A stretch of 64,000 nt of DNA from Xanthostigma xanthostigma (GCA_963575645.1 OY754467.1:20186001-20250000), one strand, 5' to 3'; positions 1 to 12,022 are shown, counted from the stretch's first letter. Translations and numbers: made by a program. Notes: generated by a model not told the origin, from the letters alone.

Positions 1-864
1 AGCTACTCATTCGATTGCTAATTTTTTTCACCAATATTTAGAATGAACTTTCAGGATAGACTAGGCGTTAAAATAAAAGCGCTTTTCGTGGAAACCAATT
101 TTGCAACGCAAGACGACGAAAAAACGGACGCTATTTACAAATTCGGACGAAATTATTATTTTTTGCTCGAACGTAATGCTTTTACGACTCGTGTCACTGT
201 TAAAAAAATCGCTTGTTTTGCATTATAATCTAGATACATGAAGTGTTATTTTGCACACCCCTTATAAAATTCTAATATCTTCAATATTGAAGAATTTAAT
301 ATTTATACGAAATATATATTAAAATGTCCTAGTGTTCACTGTTCAGTCTCTCTATAATGAAGACTATCTTATTATTCTGTTTTGGCAGGTTGATATACAT
401 AACTACGGTGTGTTCCGTATGTGACGCATACTTCCCTATATGTTGAGAGATCGCAGTGAAACTTTTATTTCGTTTTTGATGCATATTTTATATCGCACTA
501 CGTGTTACAGTCCACTTGTATTACTCAATCGTACATGCATGAGGTATGTGACCATGTCTGATACAGATATAATATGCAACCGACAAATATATTATATAGG
601 TATACTTATACAGTACGGTAAAAAGAGATATTATGTCACCGTAAATATTCAAAATGCGCAAGTTCTAGTACCTAAAAACTCGAAACTAACGTGTTAGTGA
701 AAACTAAAAAATACCGAGTTGGTTAGTAAAAATTATAATTTGAAAAAATTAAAGAATCATGCTTTTATGAGGTACACACTAAAAAACAAAAAATAGTTGT
801 TGATATAGCTATTGCTTGTTACAATTGTTAAGAAACACTCATTGTTACATTGCTAGATTAGAAA
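1..864. other. AT-rich sequence, no recognised gene
   Basis: No recognisable gene or repeat. Short open frames on the plus strand at 43-228 (61 codons) and 440-697 (85 codons) have no motif, and neither resembles a family I know. A pyrimidine-rich stretch ending in TTTAG lies just before 43 and could be read as a splice acceptor, but nothing else supports an exon. Confidence 0.4.
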
Positions 865-1038
865 AATTGTACGATCGAGCGAATTGAAGAGATCACGGGT
901 GGGAAATTCCGATTATCCTTTCCTTTATTATTTAATGGAACAAAAACTTGGGTTGGGGTGATCTCTTCGAGCGAAACAATCGATATAAATATGATCGAGC
1001 TGCACCCGCCTTCAGCGGGCTCGCTCTATCGTACAATT
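865..1038. repeat. 174-bp multi-stem inverted repeat
   Basis: Outer inverted ends AATTGTACGATCGAGCGA at 865-882 pair with 1021-1038 with one mismatch. Inside, GAAGAGATCAC (886-896) pairs exactly with GTGATCTCTTC (959-969), and CCCGC (1005-1009) pairs with GCGGG (1015-1019). The three stems are compatible in one fold. It could be a small MITE or a structured RNA. No second copy was seen in the window, so the family is unknown. Confidence 0.55.
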
Positions 1039-2441
1039 ATATCTCATGTTTTGCTTTCAAGATCACTAAGTAGTATGTTTAGAGCTATCTAAAACACATA
1101 TGTGAAAAAAGCAAAACAATGTTTGATAAATATCAAAACAGGACTGTTAATCATCAAAAATAAATTATAAAAGAATCACTTTAAAAAACACTTTATTGGT
1201 GAAAAAAGTTGAAACGAAAAAACGCGTCTGAACTGTGACCGCACAAAGAACGTTATGACATATCGTAACGAGAAATGGCACAGGGCTGTTTCTTTCTTAC
1301 TTTATCTAAATTGTGGCGCCATCTGTGTACAAATACAGTGCACTACTTAGTGATTTATTACAATTCTCCCGGGTTGTCGAGAGTTGGAAACCCTAAGTAA
1401 TCGTGTCTAATAGTTCGACTAACACGTACATGTGGCAATTGAAATGGGCACGTAGCAGAATTTGTTGACTGTAAACTACCAATCCGAACTTTGTCAGTCT
1501 ATATTCTGCTTTTCCCAGACATCGCATGGAAAATACATTAAAAACATGTTTTTTTTTATATAGATATAAAAACTTAAAATGTCACATACAGGCGTAACTG
1601 GAATGGAGCAAGAATAACGTCTGGCCATCTCTATAAACTTAAGGATTAATAAGAAAATAGTGAGTTTATTCTATTTTCAACAAAAAGTGATCAGACAGTC
1701 ATAGAGAGTATTAATAAAATATTATAATACGAAATGTTTTTTTTTTTTAATATCACAATATATTAAATATGTCAGTATTACGTAGACACTGCAATTGCAT
1801 CATTTTAAACTCTCTCTCTTTTCCCGTCTGGTTTACATATTTGTTATTTGTAAAAAATGACAGTAGCAAAATTTCATAATGTTGTCATCAAAATCCCGCA
1901 CGAATACAGTTTTACGTCAATTGGACATTTGGAACATTCATACATAAGCGTTTATTCCATCAACAATACAAAAATTGATCACAACTGTGTATTGTCTTAA
2001 AGTGATCGACTTTTCGAACAAATTTAAATATAAAAATACGGAAGTATGTAAATGATGTAAATAAAAAAGACAGTGTACCTACTTAGGAGGGAAAAAATAA
2101 GACGATGTTGATGTTCGCGTTGTAGTGTGAGGGAGGTCAACGTGATCTTAAAACTAATGTCATCCAAATGCTAGCAACAAGAGACAGCTGCTGTCGATAT
2201 AATATCGATGGAATTGGTGATTCAGAAATACAGATAAACATGCACGGAATATGAAATGAGGCCTATATATCAACCTCCTAGTCTCTCTTATGTGTATATA
2301 AAGTTCACGTCAGTTGCCTTCAAATGCATGCACGAGCTACGTATTTATCTATCTTTGAGAGTTTTGAAACGAAAAAAGAAGACAATATAATGCTAAGTCA
2401 CTATCAGAGTCCTCTAACATTCGCTAAACTTAAGAGGTTTA
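1039..2441. other. AT-rich sequence, nothing recognised
   Basis: No long open frame, tRNA, tandem array or long inverted repeat is visible. A TATATAAAG stretch near 2295 is followed by TCAGTT, but the spacing of about 18 bases is too short for a normal TATA-to-start distance, so it is not called as a promoter. Confidence 0.4.
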
Positions 2442-2972
2442 AAAAGGACCCCGCACGGAACATATGGGAATCGGCCCTCGGTTAAAATCTTCCATACTCG
2501 GGGATATTATCCAAAAATCGACGCTGATCAAAAGTCTCCATGGGCACGAAGTCCGGAAATGCGATCCCGGGGATTTACTTTTATTGCAATCAAAATAGGG
2601 AAAATGAGCAAATGCACCCGTCTCCTTGTGATATTCTATTATAGACATAATATCTACTACAGTATATACATACGTATATATATCATATATGCCTATGAAG
2701 GTTTTTCACTTCCTCAAAAAAAAAAAAAAAAATATATGCACATAATATACCTATATCATATATATATGTCTATAATAGAATATCACAAGGAGACGGGTGC
2801 ATTTGCTCATTTTCCCTATTTTGATTGCAATAAAAGTAACTCCCCAGGATCGCATTTCCGGACTTCGTGCCCATGGAGACTTTTGATCAGCGTCGATTTT
2901 TGGATAATATCCCCGAGTATGGAAGATTTTAACCGAGGGCCGATTCCCATATGTTTCGTGCGGGGTCCTTTT
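2442..2972. repeat. 531-bp foldback element with near-identical arms
   Basis: The left arm (2442-2647) and right arm (2767-2972) are reverse complements over about 206 bp with only two or three mismatches by eye (for example at the CCCGGGGATTTAC versus CCTGGGGAGTTAC stretch). The spacer is TA-rich with a run of A. The ends are AAAAGGACCCCG and CGGGGTCCTTTT. Both arms give the same spurious open frames in opposite directions, which explains the short ORFs here. The same terminal GGGGTCCTTT appears at the right ends of the repeats near 19.15 and 28.25 kb, so these may be distant relatives. The superfamily is not assignable. Confidence 0.85.
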
Positions 2973-3189
2973 CCCGCCGGTTTGTAGCTCTAACACAATA
3001 GAGATAGCCTGACTGAGTGTGCTATGTATAACAAAATTTGTCGAAACAAATGAATGCCAACAATCTTATAACTATTGCTATACGGTTTTATTTTTTTGGT
3101 TAACTTTTTAAGATATCTTGAGAACATTTGCTTACTCGCAGTTTCAATGTGTTCAGATAAATTTTCTCCAAAAAAATGTTAACACGAAT

Positions 3190-3613
3190 GCTCAGTTGCA
3201 GAAAACATTGTCAGAAAATTTGATTTGACAATGATCATACATTGTGAACATTTTTCCATATGAAAAGTATTGTAGAGTTTAAATCAATCCTGCTCGAAAA
3301 ATAATTGATCGATTGAGACGATATTTTTTTTAAACTGTATGTACGTGTATTTAGCATAGGTTTTTGTACAGTTATCACTTCGAACTAAGGTTTTTTTTTC
3401 ATCAAAATTTAGCTTAAAAAGCGATCTTTTTATATGTAGAACAATAATTTGTTTTACATATAAAATATCGAACTCCCTGTCATCTAAATTCTAGAACATT
3501 AAATCTAATGTTCTAGATATTAGACTGCTCCTGATTTATAAAAACTGTAATTATAAGATCACCATCTAAGGTCATTGCCAATTCAATTTTTTTGACAATC
3601 CTTTCTGCAACCT
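3190..3613. repeat. Dispersed inverted-ended repeat, TTGCAGAAA/ATTGTC family, copy 1
   Basis: The left end TTGCAGAAAACATTGTC is followed by TTTGACAATGA. The right end, read in reverse, gives the same order (TTGACAATCC then TTTCTGCAA). Related sequence occurs at 17.81-18.02, 38.68-39.46 and near 46.69 kb. The right half also shares an internal block (around 3400-3570) with the copy at 17.8 kb. A non-autonomous DNA element is the likeliest nature; target duplications were not resolved. Confidence 0.5.
3491..3516. repeat. Perfect 11-bp-stem hairpin
   Basis: CTAGAACATTA (3491-3501) and TAATGTTCTAG (3506-3516) are exact reverse complements with a 4-base loop. It lies inside the repeat at 3.19-3.61 kb. 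Confidence 0.7.
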
Positions 3614-4334
3614 TCGTAAGTTGTTGAAATATATTCACCTTGATTCTGTTGCTATATCTCAAAAGTTCTTTAACAATGTCCCCTGTATTTTTTAAATTTA
3701 TATCCGACTTCTTAGGTGTTTTGGAATTGGATTTGTCTTCTCTCTGGGTAAATTCACTAACAAATAAATCCGTGAGGCCAACAGAATATCTGTTGACTCA
3801 GTCTCGTCAAGAGTAAATACGGCGAACTGAGCGCCAAATTCAGAATTGCGGTGGAATAGTAAACCAATCGACGTTCTCGAAAGTACGGTGAATAATAATA
3901 AAACACGGATAAAAATGATCAATTGTAGGTAATTTCATTCGCAGAAAATATTAATATGGGTAATATTATGGTACTTTTGTCTGTTTCACATACAGGTCAT
4001 ATTTTTACAGAAACTGGTCATTAAAAAGAGTTAATGGCAATGCCTTTTTGTCAACTAGCGTCTATAATGAAACAATGCTTCTTTTCATTTGAATAGGACA
4101 GCGTTTGGCATTTGACTTTTTTACTGAATATGAAGTAGGCGGTGATTTAAAGTCGAACATAAAACACTTTTTAGTTATTCAAGAGATAAATATCTATTAA
4201 ATAGCATTATTACCGGTGTTCTTATTCGATAATATTCGATTTTATAATGTCAAAACAGGATCGGACTTGATAATTTCACAATATTAAACAATTTCACATT
4301 CGTAAATGCATGCGTTAAACGAGGGTGTGACTTT

Positions 4335-4720
4335 ATCTTAAAACGAGCGACGAGCGAGTTTTACCAGCCAGCCGAGTCATAATATCATTATGATCTATAG
4401 ATATACATACTTCATTACAATTTTTATCACGTAGGTATCTCCTGTAAAATAGCTGATTTTCACGTCAAAATAATTATCTATAAATTTACACATCTAAAAA
4501 TTCGGCCATACTGGAAACTTGAATTTTTTACGAACACAAAGCCCACTTTACTTCTTTGTCGCCCATAAAGATTTAAGTAACAACTGACAGAGATATAACT
4601 ATTGGATTGGTAAAATCGCATTACTTCTGTTTTACTTTACGCACTAGTGCGAAAATGGTCATTTTACAACCGCTACCAGACATGAAGAGCAGCTATTTTA
4701 TAGAAGATTGTGCAAAAAAA
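4335..4720. repeat. Dispersed repeat with CGCACTAGTGCG core, copy 1
   Basis: Contains GAGCGAGTTTTACCAG, then an AT-rich stretch, then the palindrome CGCACTAGTGCG followed by a block reading ATTTTAC.ACCGCTA and GCTATTTTATA. The same order recurs around 28.79-28.98 and 36.26-36.54 kb, diverged, and weakly near 16.87-16.95 kb. It is probably an old interspersed element. Neither ends nor target duplication could be set. Confidence 0.4.
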
Positions 4721-5357
4721 AACAAATTTTGATATACTTTTAAACAAACGTTGAAATATTAGGCGTCGACGACCTCAACTGCTTAGCGTCTATAATCGAC
4801 AATCTCTCTTTTCCTGAAATATTATATAATAATAAAATAAGTTAATTAGCCGCACGTGTTTAAAATTCTGATATCAATAAAAAATTTACGCATTTCGCGT
4901 TTCTTTTTGATAATTACTGTATTTGTTGACCTTTAATAATATTGAAAGTTGTTGATATAAAAAAAATAATTTATTGAAAAAGTGAGAAATCCAATAATTA
5001 ACTCTTAAAACAAAATAAATATAACTTATGTTGCTTGTAATTATTATTAATAATTCTAATAATTAATAATGAGTTTTTATCGGATGAGTGTAGCAAAAGG
5101 TTAAATTCGTATTTGAACTGGGCTAGGTTCTAAGCTTGACAGAGGCAAATGTGACACAATTGTCCCTTCTTCTTCTCAACAAGAAATGCTTATATTTTTG
5201 TACCTCTCGTCTTGTTACGGTTTTTCAAGGATACTTAATTATGTTTCATGATTCCTTAATTCCTTATTTATCAAATTCCTGAGGCCATAAAATTGTCTTC
5301 ATATAATTGTCTTCTTATAATTTTTCCATGCACTGTGCGGCATTAACTAAAGTCTCT

Positions 5358-5653
5358 AAAAAATAAGTTCTAAAACTAAAACCCGACTATTGAAAAGTAT
5401 GAAACAAAAAAAAAATTATCATCTGTGGATAGCCGTGGTCATATGCCACCTACCCTAACAAAACATTAATTTTAACAGTAGTAAGCGATCATAAACTATA
5501 CAGTCTAGGCCCTAGGGTAAAGTGCGTCACGCTATACATCTAGAGGGGCTTCATATATATGAGATGGCATACGACCACGGCTATCCTCAGATGAGAATAT
5601 TTTCTTGTTTCATACTTTTCAATAGTCGGGTTTTAGTTTTTGAACTTATTTTT
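5358..5653. repeat. 296-bp foldback element
   Basis: Arms 5358-5448 and 5564-5653 are reverse complements with a few mismatches. They share CTAAAACCCGACTATTG, AAGTATGAAACAA and GGATAGCCGTGGTC (complemented on the right). The spacer is about 115 bp. The open frame 5522-5800 on the plus strand is produced by the right arm and is not a gene. Confidence 0.75.
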
Positions 5654-5689
5654 TATTTAAATTATTTTTTTAACTTATTTTATATTTGT

Positions 5690-5845
5690 TTTCAATTTGC
5701 TCCCCTCTGGGATCAAAATTCAAAAATAAATGTAGCCTATGTTACCCGAACTATAATAACGAATCGATTGACACCTTATTTATCAAAATCGGATGAATAG
5801 TTTAGGTGCTACGGTGGAACATCCGTAAATACAAACATAGACTGC
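5690..5845 (+). repeat. LINE-derived dispersed tail (tentative)
   Basis: The order GTAGCCTATGTTACCCG, then ATTTATCAAAATCGGATGAA, then AGTTTAGGTG resembles the 3' tails of retroposons that carry the phrase 'atcaaaatccgttcagtag' and are widespread in insect genomes. It has no poly(A) and no target duplication that I can see. The assignment is recall-based. Confidence 0.35.
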
Positions 5846-8509
5846 TAAACTCATAACCCTTCCTTTTGGCTTCGCCATAGTCGAGTAAATATAAGATGGA
5901 AATCAGTAAATTAAAGAAAAGGTAAGAAGTATTCAGCAAACACATGATTATTTTTAGGTATTTATATTGTTAATTTCAATCTTATATTAACTGCTTCAAT
6001 GATGATTACTGATTAGCTTCACTGATCATACAGTATCCATTGATCAAAAACTCGGTTTTAATTTTATATTTGGGGCAGGGTGTATTTTCTTTCGTTTATT
6101 TATTAGTCATGACGCCTGCCTTTGAAGTTGAAGATGCGCATTTCAAACAGAGGCAACGTACTAACAGCTGACCCACTGTCAGCGCATTACTGACGCCCTA
6201 CTGACCTTCTTAACAGTCTTCTATAATGATCGTTCTACCGCCGACTGACTACTGCATAGAGATGTACACACAAGAACGAATTTACAAACAAGGATTGGAA
6301 AACTAGTTTGACAAGAAAGTACAATGAAACTGAAAATATAATAGACACGTCAGTGAAGAGCAACTTAAACTGGAACACAAATTAAATAATTAATCTGACC
6401 ATTATTTGTTTTAAAGAACCGACTATTTGGAAATGACAACTTTTGAGAATCGATTCTACATAAGAGTACTGAGTATTTTACCACGTTTTTATTAACTCGC
6501 TTTCATGTATGTCTGTCCGGGTGGAATTTTGTAATTGATTTTAAATTTCTCTTCACTTTCCGAATACATCAAGCTGATTTAACATCATAACATGGAAAAT
6601 ATACTACCGATACTGTTCTTGCATTCGTCCTCCTCATCTTGCTCCTTCACAAGAAGAATATAAAGATTATAACTTTCCATAGATGAAAAGTAATTGATTT
6701 AGGGAAAAAGTAAATGGTAATTAAATAAGAAAAATTATTTAGAGAAGAGATACAGCACCGTAGAAAAATATTTCACTACTTTTGAAGATAATTTTTTTGA
6801 CAATCGACGTTTTATGACAGGTAGGACTGCATCCTTTCAATCAGTTTTCGTTTACTTCCAACAGTTTTTCCAACACAAGTGTGTTATTCTACAGTATTGT
6901 ACATTTCAATTTCATCAAAATTACCATTGAAAAACGTTACTGGGTCAGCCATTTCGTCAAAAAGTGCCCGAAACTTTTGATTGTCATGCTTATAACCATG
7001 GCGGTGAAGTTGCGCGTAAAAACGGTAAAAAGCCCTTTCAGTTAGCAACAAGAAAAAAATAAGGAATTGGCAATGTTTATTTTTTATCAATACGGAAACA
7101 CTTGAAGCAATCCACACAAGTGGATTTACGAGCAACGTATTTCATTCCATCCCAACCACTGAAGTACTAACTCCTCTTCGGTGTTCTTGTTCGTATCGTT
7201 GTATATGAAGACGAGAATTAGATATTTGATAATTATTATCTTGGTCCTTAAATGTATTAAATATATTGGCAAATTCTGACGTTCTAATCTTGTCGATTTG
7301 AATTAATACTCAAGTACTTCCCGATTAAGTATCGAGTACACTGCTAATCGGATGCATTACGAGTACTTCTATCACTAGTAAATATTCTGGCTGGGCGACT
7401 GGCGATCCTGTTTTTTTTTTACTCAGATCTATTGATGATGAAATTGATATTGACATCAATCTTCGTCTGATGTCAGTTGGTTTTACTATTAGGTCATCTC
7501 ATCCTTGATGTAATGAAAATGAGTGAACGCACATCACATGATTACATCTCATTCAACTGTCAATATAACCATTCCAACTGTACTTTATCGTCATTACCGT
7601 TGCCTGTTAAGCTGACTTGAGAATGCTTTAGCAGCGGAGCTGCTATTATATACCTACTAGTTTTTGTTATTATTTTGTAGGCGTTCCACTTTTCTTTGTT
7701 TATTACGGTGCTTTTTTTTCTTTCACTTTCCATCTAATGCATTTTCTTCTCTTCTATTATGTATTTACTACTTATTGGGTATTTCACGTAAAGTGCTCAT
7801 TAAACATTAAATAATATTACTTGTGAAAAATAACTCTAATAATTTAGAGTGATGATTTTCCTGTTTAAATATTGGAAGATTAAAATAAAATGCAATAAAA
7901 AAAACCTTCAGTATTTGCTAAGTTCATTGATCCTATGCCACCAAGTTTCATCCTTTAATCTTCCAATATTAAATAATAATACGTTACATTCTATCAGTTT
8001 GAATTTCGACTATTTCGGGCATTTCAAACATTGCATTTCGGTTGGTTAATATTATATAAGAATCTAGCTATGACACTCATTCTTCTTTTTAATCGCTATT
8101 AAACCCGACTCTTCCAGAAGGAGGGTAATGTTTTTCAATTGTCTGTATGTGTGTTTATTTCTTTGGCATGCTGTGTAGCTTAAGCGGTTTGATGAATTTT
8201 AACATACGAGGTGTTGTTATATTCGTCTTAATTGTGGGAGTGACATAGGATATAATATTGAAATATGACGTCTGCGAATCCAAAAAAGAGGGGTAATAAA
8301 AAATATTTTGATTTTATAACGATATGGGTATCAAATAGAAGCTAGTAAATAACCAATTCCAAACATAAATATAATACTTTTATGCTACCATTTTGACAGC
8401 TAAACTACAAAAATGTTAAATCCGTTCAAACATAAGACATGCATAGGAAGAATTTTATATAATAGTATAGACTATAGACTATAGATATAGGTAATTGTAA
8501 ATTTATATC
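5846..8509. other. AT-rich sequence with no recognised gene
   Basis: Only minor signals occur. An 83-codon minus-strand open frame at 6884-7135 has a non-repetitive C-terminal half but no family I recognise. A 17-bp inverted pair, AATATTGGAAGATTA and its complement, sits at about 7868-7884 and 7954-7970. There are no tandem arrays or tRNAs. Confidence 0.4.
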
Positions 8510-8513
8510 TTAA

Positions 8514-8931
8514 GAGTATTCGTCCCTACAAACACCCCCTGCACCCTTCATCTCAAATCTTTTCCCCTCGCCAAAAACGGTTCGCGCTCTCCCGATGCTA
8601 TTTTTAAAACTAGAGGGTTCTGGTAAACGCCAATTGAAAGACAAAGAATCAGACTACAGGTCCTTCAGGCAAATTTTTTGAAAAAAAATCCTGAAAAAAC
8701 TTACAACCTTTTGAAAAAAATAATAAGTTACGTAATATTTCACACGTAGGCGAAACTGTTTTTCAAAAAATTCGCCTGAAGGATCTGTAGTCTGATTCTT
8801 TGTCTTTCATTTGGCGTTTACCGGAACCCTCTAGTTTTAAAAATAGCGTCGGGAGAGCGCGAACCGTTTTTAGGCGAGGGGAAAAGATTTGAGATGAAGG
8901 GTGCAGAGGGTGTTTGCAGGGACGAATACTC
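8514..8931. mobile_element. TTAA-flanked MITE, GAGTATTCGTCCCT family, copy 1
   Basis: Inverted arms of about 170 bp begin GAGTATTCGTCCCT and end AGGGACGAATACTC. Both sides are bordered by TTAA (8510-8513 and 8932-8935). A TTAA target is typical of piggyBac-type elements, but the palindromic TTAA could also be part of the inverted repeat. A second copy with the same structure lies at 25033-25453. There is no coding capacity, so it would need a transposase in trans. Confidence 0.8.
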
Positions 8932-9171
8932 TTAACTTCATATAGATTTTAGGTTATAGATACTCGACAACTCAGGTCTGTGACAGACTATGGAAACGAC
9001 CAACAGAATTATTCCGTGGAATGACCAATACACCAAATGAAAGAGCAACGTTATTTTTTCATAAAAAAACACATTTAAACGTTTTATAGATCGTTTTTTT
9101 TACAACAAAATATCTGTACGTTCAAAGAAATCGACATTATTTTTCTATATAAAATATAATAAAAAAGTAAA

Positions 9172-9378
9172 ATGGACGGAGACAACGACGATTTTATTAT
9201 AAACGCTGCTTTGAATTTTAATGACATATTTCAATTATTTCTTTTATGGAAAAATAAAATTGGTTTTTATTTAATATTCAGGTACCATATTTTGCTCCTG
9301 AACATGAAGTCTAATAATATACCGGATGTGATATTTTTCGAGATATTTCTGGACACTCATTATATTTTATATTTATAA
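9172..9378 (+). CDS. Unrecognised 68-codon open frame
   Basis: A plus-strand frame starting MDGDNDDFIINAALNF with an acidic N-terminus, then a hydrophobic AT-codon-rich tail. The first 20 or so residues are less biased in composition than the surrounding spurious frames, so it could be a first-exon or transposon-gene remnant. I do not recognise it, there is no partner exon, and the hydrophobic second half looks like translated AT-rich DNA. Probably not a gene. Confidence 0.12.
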   Translation: MDGDNDDFIINAALNFNDIFQLFLLWKNKIGFYLIFRYHILLLNMKSNNIPDVIFFEIFLDTHYILYL

Positions 9379-10343
9379 GTCATATATGTTTACAAACAAA
9401 TAAACACACTTTAGGTCAATATAATTTAGTATGCAAATATTGGTTATTATGCATGATCATTCATCTGCTACAAAAATTTTCTCTTTTAATATATAATACA
9501 CTTAAAATCTATTTTTATTCTATAATACACATGTACGTTCATTTGTTTCTTTAGCGAAAAAAAATGAATACAGGGCAGCGCATTCTCGTGCATTGCGTTT
9601 TTACACAGGTATGTAATAATTGAAATTTATTGTACAATACGCTCTGGATGTAAAACTACTATAGTGGAAAAAATGTCCGCATTTTTAATTGAATTTTTTA
9701 CGGAAATGAATTAATTATAGGTTGATACCTGCCGAAAAACAATGGAATGTAATCTTTTCATTAGTCTGGAACACAAACTAGACTTGTCATTATAATATTA
9801 TAATACAGAATGTTATAATTAGAAAATGTGCATTAAAGGGTCTAGCCGACTTGCCATATGGAAATTGCACTGACGTCTATGAACATAGTTTCACCTTTGA
9901 AATATTACTTTTTTGCCTAAAGTACTGATACTGTGATTTTAGATCTCTGCTTTCACTCATAAGGGAGATATGAGGGTAACAACCCCTAACGACATCTTTT
10001 TTTTTCTCAGAAACTATGACAGATATTTGAATGAATCCAACGCGAAAATATAGGTATCAATTAGTTCTATATTTGGTATTTTTTTTATATTTTTAGTTTA
10101 ATTTTCAGAAGTGCAAAACGCAAAATTTATTTTTTGAGGGTGGTTTTTTATGTGAACTACTGGAGATACACCAACCAAATAAATATCATGTAATCATCTA
10201 AGAGTCTACTGTAATATATCATAAATACAAAACTTTGCGTTTGGTGGAACATAGTTAAAAAAAAAAAACGATAGCGCATGAACTACATATTATAGATATA
10301 CCAGTGCACTGTATAGCATTTTGCTATTTTACAAGTACCTAGT

Positions 10344-10604
10344 AAGGGCGTAGATATTTTTTTTTCTGAGGTTGGGGGGAGGGCTAAAGCGACAAAATCA
10401 ATATTTTTTAAAGATTCCTAACCTCGAAAATAAAATCGAAAACCTTTTTTAGCAACCTAACTAAAATTTTATCGTGTGTCGGCACAATAGAAGAGCAAAA
10501 AAAAGGTCCTTTCATTTCCGCAACAAAAAAGTATTTTTTCGTTTGTTGTGGCTGGGATCCTGGGGGGGTAATTACCCCCTGTACCCCCCCACATCTACGC
10601 CCTT
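10344..10604. mobile_element. Nested 261-bp element, AAGGGCGTAGAT ends
   Basis: Lies in the spacer of the larger foldback. The terminal inverted repeats AAGGGCGTAGAT (10344-10355) and ATCTACGCCCTT (10593-10604) are exact. Next to the ends are G-rich or C-rich blocks (GGTTGGGGGGAGGG on the left; GGGGGGGTAATTACCCCC and a C-run on the right). It is a short non-autonomous element of unknown superfamily. Confidence 0.65.
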
Positions 10605-10606
10605 GG

Positions 10607-10852
10607 TTAATTGTAACTTAATTAAAAAAAAAATCAAATAAAGTTACTATACAGACGAAGAAATACGTAAATATCAGGCATACTGTAAAAATACAGTAAA
10701 GACTGGTTCGATATTCTGTAATAAACGCAGCTTAATAAATTAATAGTAATATACAAACATACGGTATTTTTACAGTAATATGTCTAATATTTACGTATTT
10801 CTTCCTCTGTAGTAACTTTGTTTACTTTTTTTTATACTTAAGTTACAATTAA
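10607..10852. mobile_element. Nested 246-bp palindromic element
   Basis: Begins two bases after the previous element. TTAATTGTAACTTAA at the left matches the complement TTAAGTTACAATTAA at the right. Further inward GAAGAAATACGTAAATAT matches ATATTTACGTATTTCTTC, and both sides have a TACTGTAAAAATAC-type block. Arms are about 85 bp with a spacer of about 75 bp. MITE-like and unclassified. Confidence 0.65.
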
Positions 10853-10954
10853 CACACTTCCTTTGCATTTCCCCTATCTTCATTGGACTCCATCCTTCAT
10901 TAAATAACAGTTCTTAAACGAATTAAATAAAAACTAACGCACAATAGCTATTTT

Positions 10955-11010
10955 TAAATAATAATAATAAATAATAATAATAAATATTAATAATAATTAA
11001 TAAATAATAA
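10955..11010. repeat. (AAT)n-rich microsatellite
   Basis: Imperfect run of AAT/AATA units inside the spacer of the 9.8-11.6 kb foldback. Confidence 0.8.
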
Positions 11011-11970
11011 AAGACAGTAGCTACTTTTGCGTAGAGCGTGACCATGACGCAAGCAAGGAAACAGATTTCGATGTAACTTACTAGGTACTTGTAAAATAGC
11101 AAAATGCTATACAGTGCACTGGTATATTATCTATAATATGTAGTTCATGCGCTATCGTTTTTTTTTTTTAACTATGTTCCACCAAACGCAAAGTTTTGTA
11201 TTTATGATATATTACAGTAGACTCTTAGATGATTACATGATATTTATTTGGTTGGTGTATCTCCAGTAGTTCACATAAAAAACCACCCTCAAAAAATAAA
11301 TTTTGCGTTTTGCACTTCTGAAAATTAAACTAAAAATATAAAAAAAATACCAAATATAGAACTAATTGATACCTATATTTTCGCGTTGGATTCATTCAAA
11401 TATCTGTCATAGTTTCTGAGAAAAAAAAAGATGTCGTTAGGGGTTGTTACCCTCATATCTCCCTTATGAGTGAAAGCAGAGATCTAAAATCACAGTATCA
11501 GTACTTTAAGCAAAAAATTAATATTTCAAAGGTGAAACTATGTTCATAAGACGTCAGTGCAATTTCCATATGGCAAGTCGGCTAGACCCTTTATAATACC
11601 TCTGTACCTAGCATTGTCGGTGGCAGGGTGGGGTCGGGAGGTAAGCCCCCTCGACCGCCTCTGAAAAGTAGCATAAAGCACCTGCAAAATTCTAACACTA
11701 GTATATTCAACTTTTTCATAGAATTCATAAAATAGTTTAATATTATGCTAGCTGAGTAGCATTCAAGTAGAGCTGCAGCTGAACATTTGAGAAAGCACAG
11801 CAGGTAAAAGTTAGCTCACATTGTAACTGAATATTTGCAGACAAACTATTTCGTTTTCATAGAAGATGCAATTATTTTTAAAATACAAAAAAAGTACATT
11901 AATAGATAATACTTATATAAACAATTATAAAATCAAAAGGTATAAAAAAATTTGAGCCGTCTAGTAACTA

Positions 11971-12022
11971 AATTTTGCCCTGTAACTGAAATTCGGCCTG
12001 TAACGAAATTTCGCCTTGTAAT
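11971..12022. repeat. Short degenerate tandem repeat
   Basis: About 2.5 units of roughly 20 bp built on CCTGTAAC.GAAATTTCG, ending just before the MITE at 12027. Confidence 0.45.

Larger units (their letters stand above)
9835..11592. mobile_element. 1.76-kb foldback element with 0.51-kb arms
   Basis: The left arm 9835-10346 and right arm 11077-11592 are reverse complements over about 512 bp with only a few differences (for example TATTACTTTTTTGCC versus TATTAATTTTTTGCT). The ends are AAAGGGTCTAGCCGACTTGC and its complement. If the repeat is taken as AAGGGTC, each side is flanked by TA, which would fit a Tc1/mariner-type target, but the boundary is ambiguous. The spacer holds two further inverted-repeat elements and an AAT microsatellite. 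No transposase frame is present. Confidence 0.85.

Noticed and set aside
43-228. 61-codon frame after a TTTAG acceptor-like site
   Set aside because: Too short, no donor site or homology recognised, and the window edge prevents checking the preceding exon.
2559-2996. Overlapping open frames of 142 and 81 codons at 2559-2996, with a 69-codon frame just upstream
   Set aside because: They are the same sequence read from the two arms of a foldback; the shared peptide is a consequence of the inverted repeat.
6884-7135. Minus-strand 83-codon frame with a non-repetitive C-terminal half (YAQLHRHGYKHDNQKF)
   Set aside because: It has more varied composition than its neighbours, but no recognisable motif, no partner exon and no promoter signal. 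A protein search would decide.
10955-11010. Telomeric or satellite repeat
   Set aside because: It is an imperfect AAT microsatellite; no TTAGG-type array occurs in the window.
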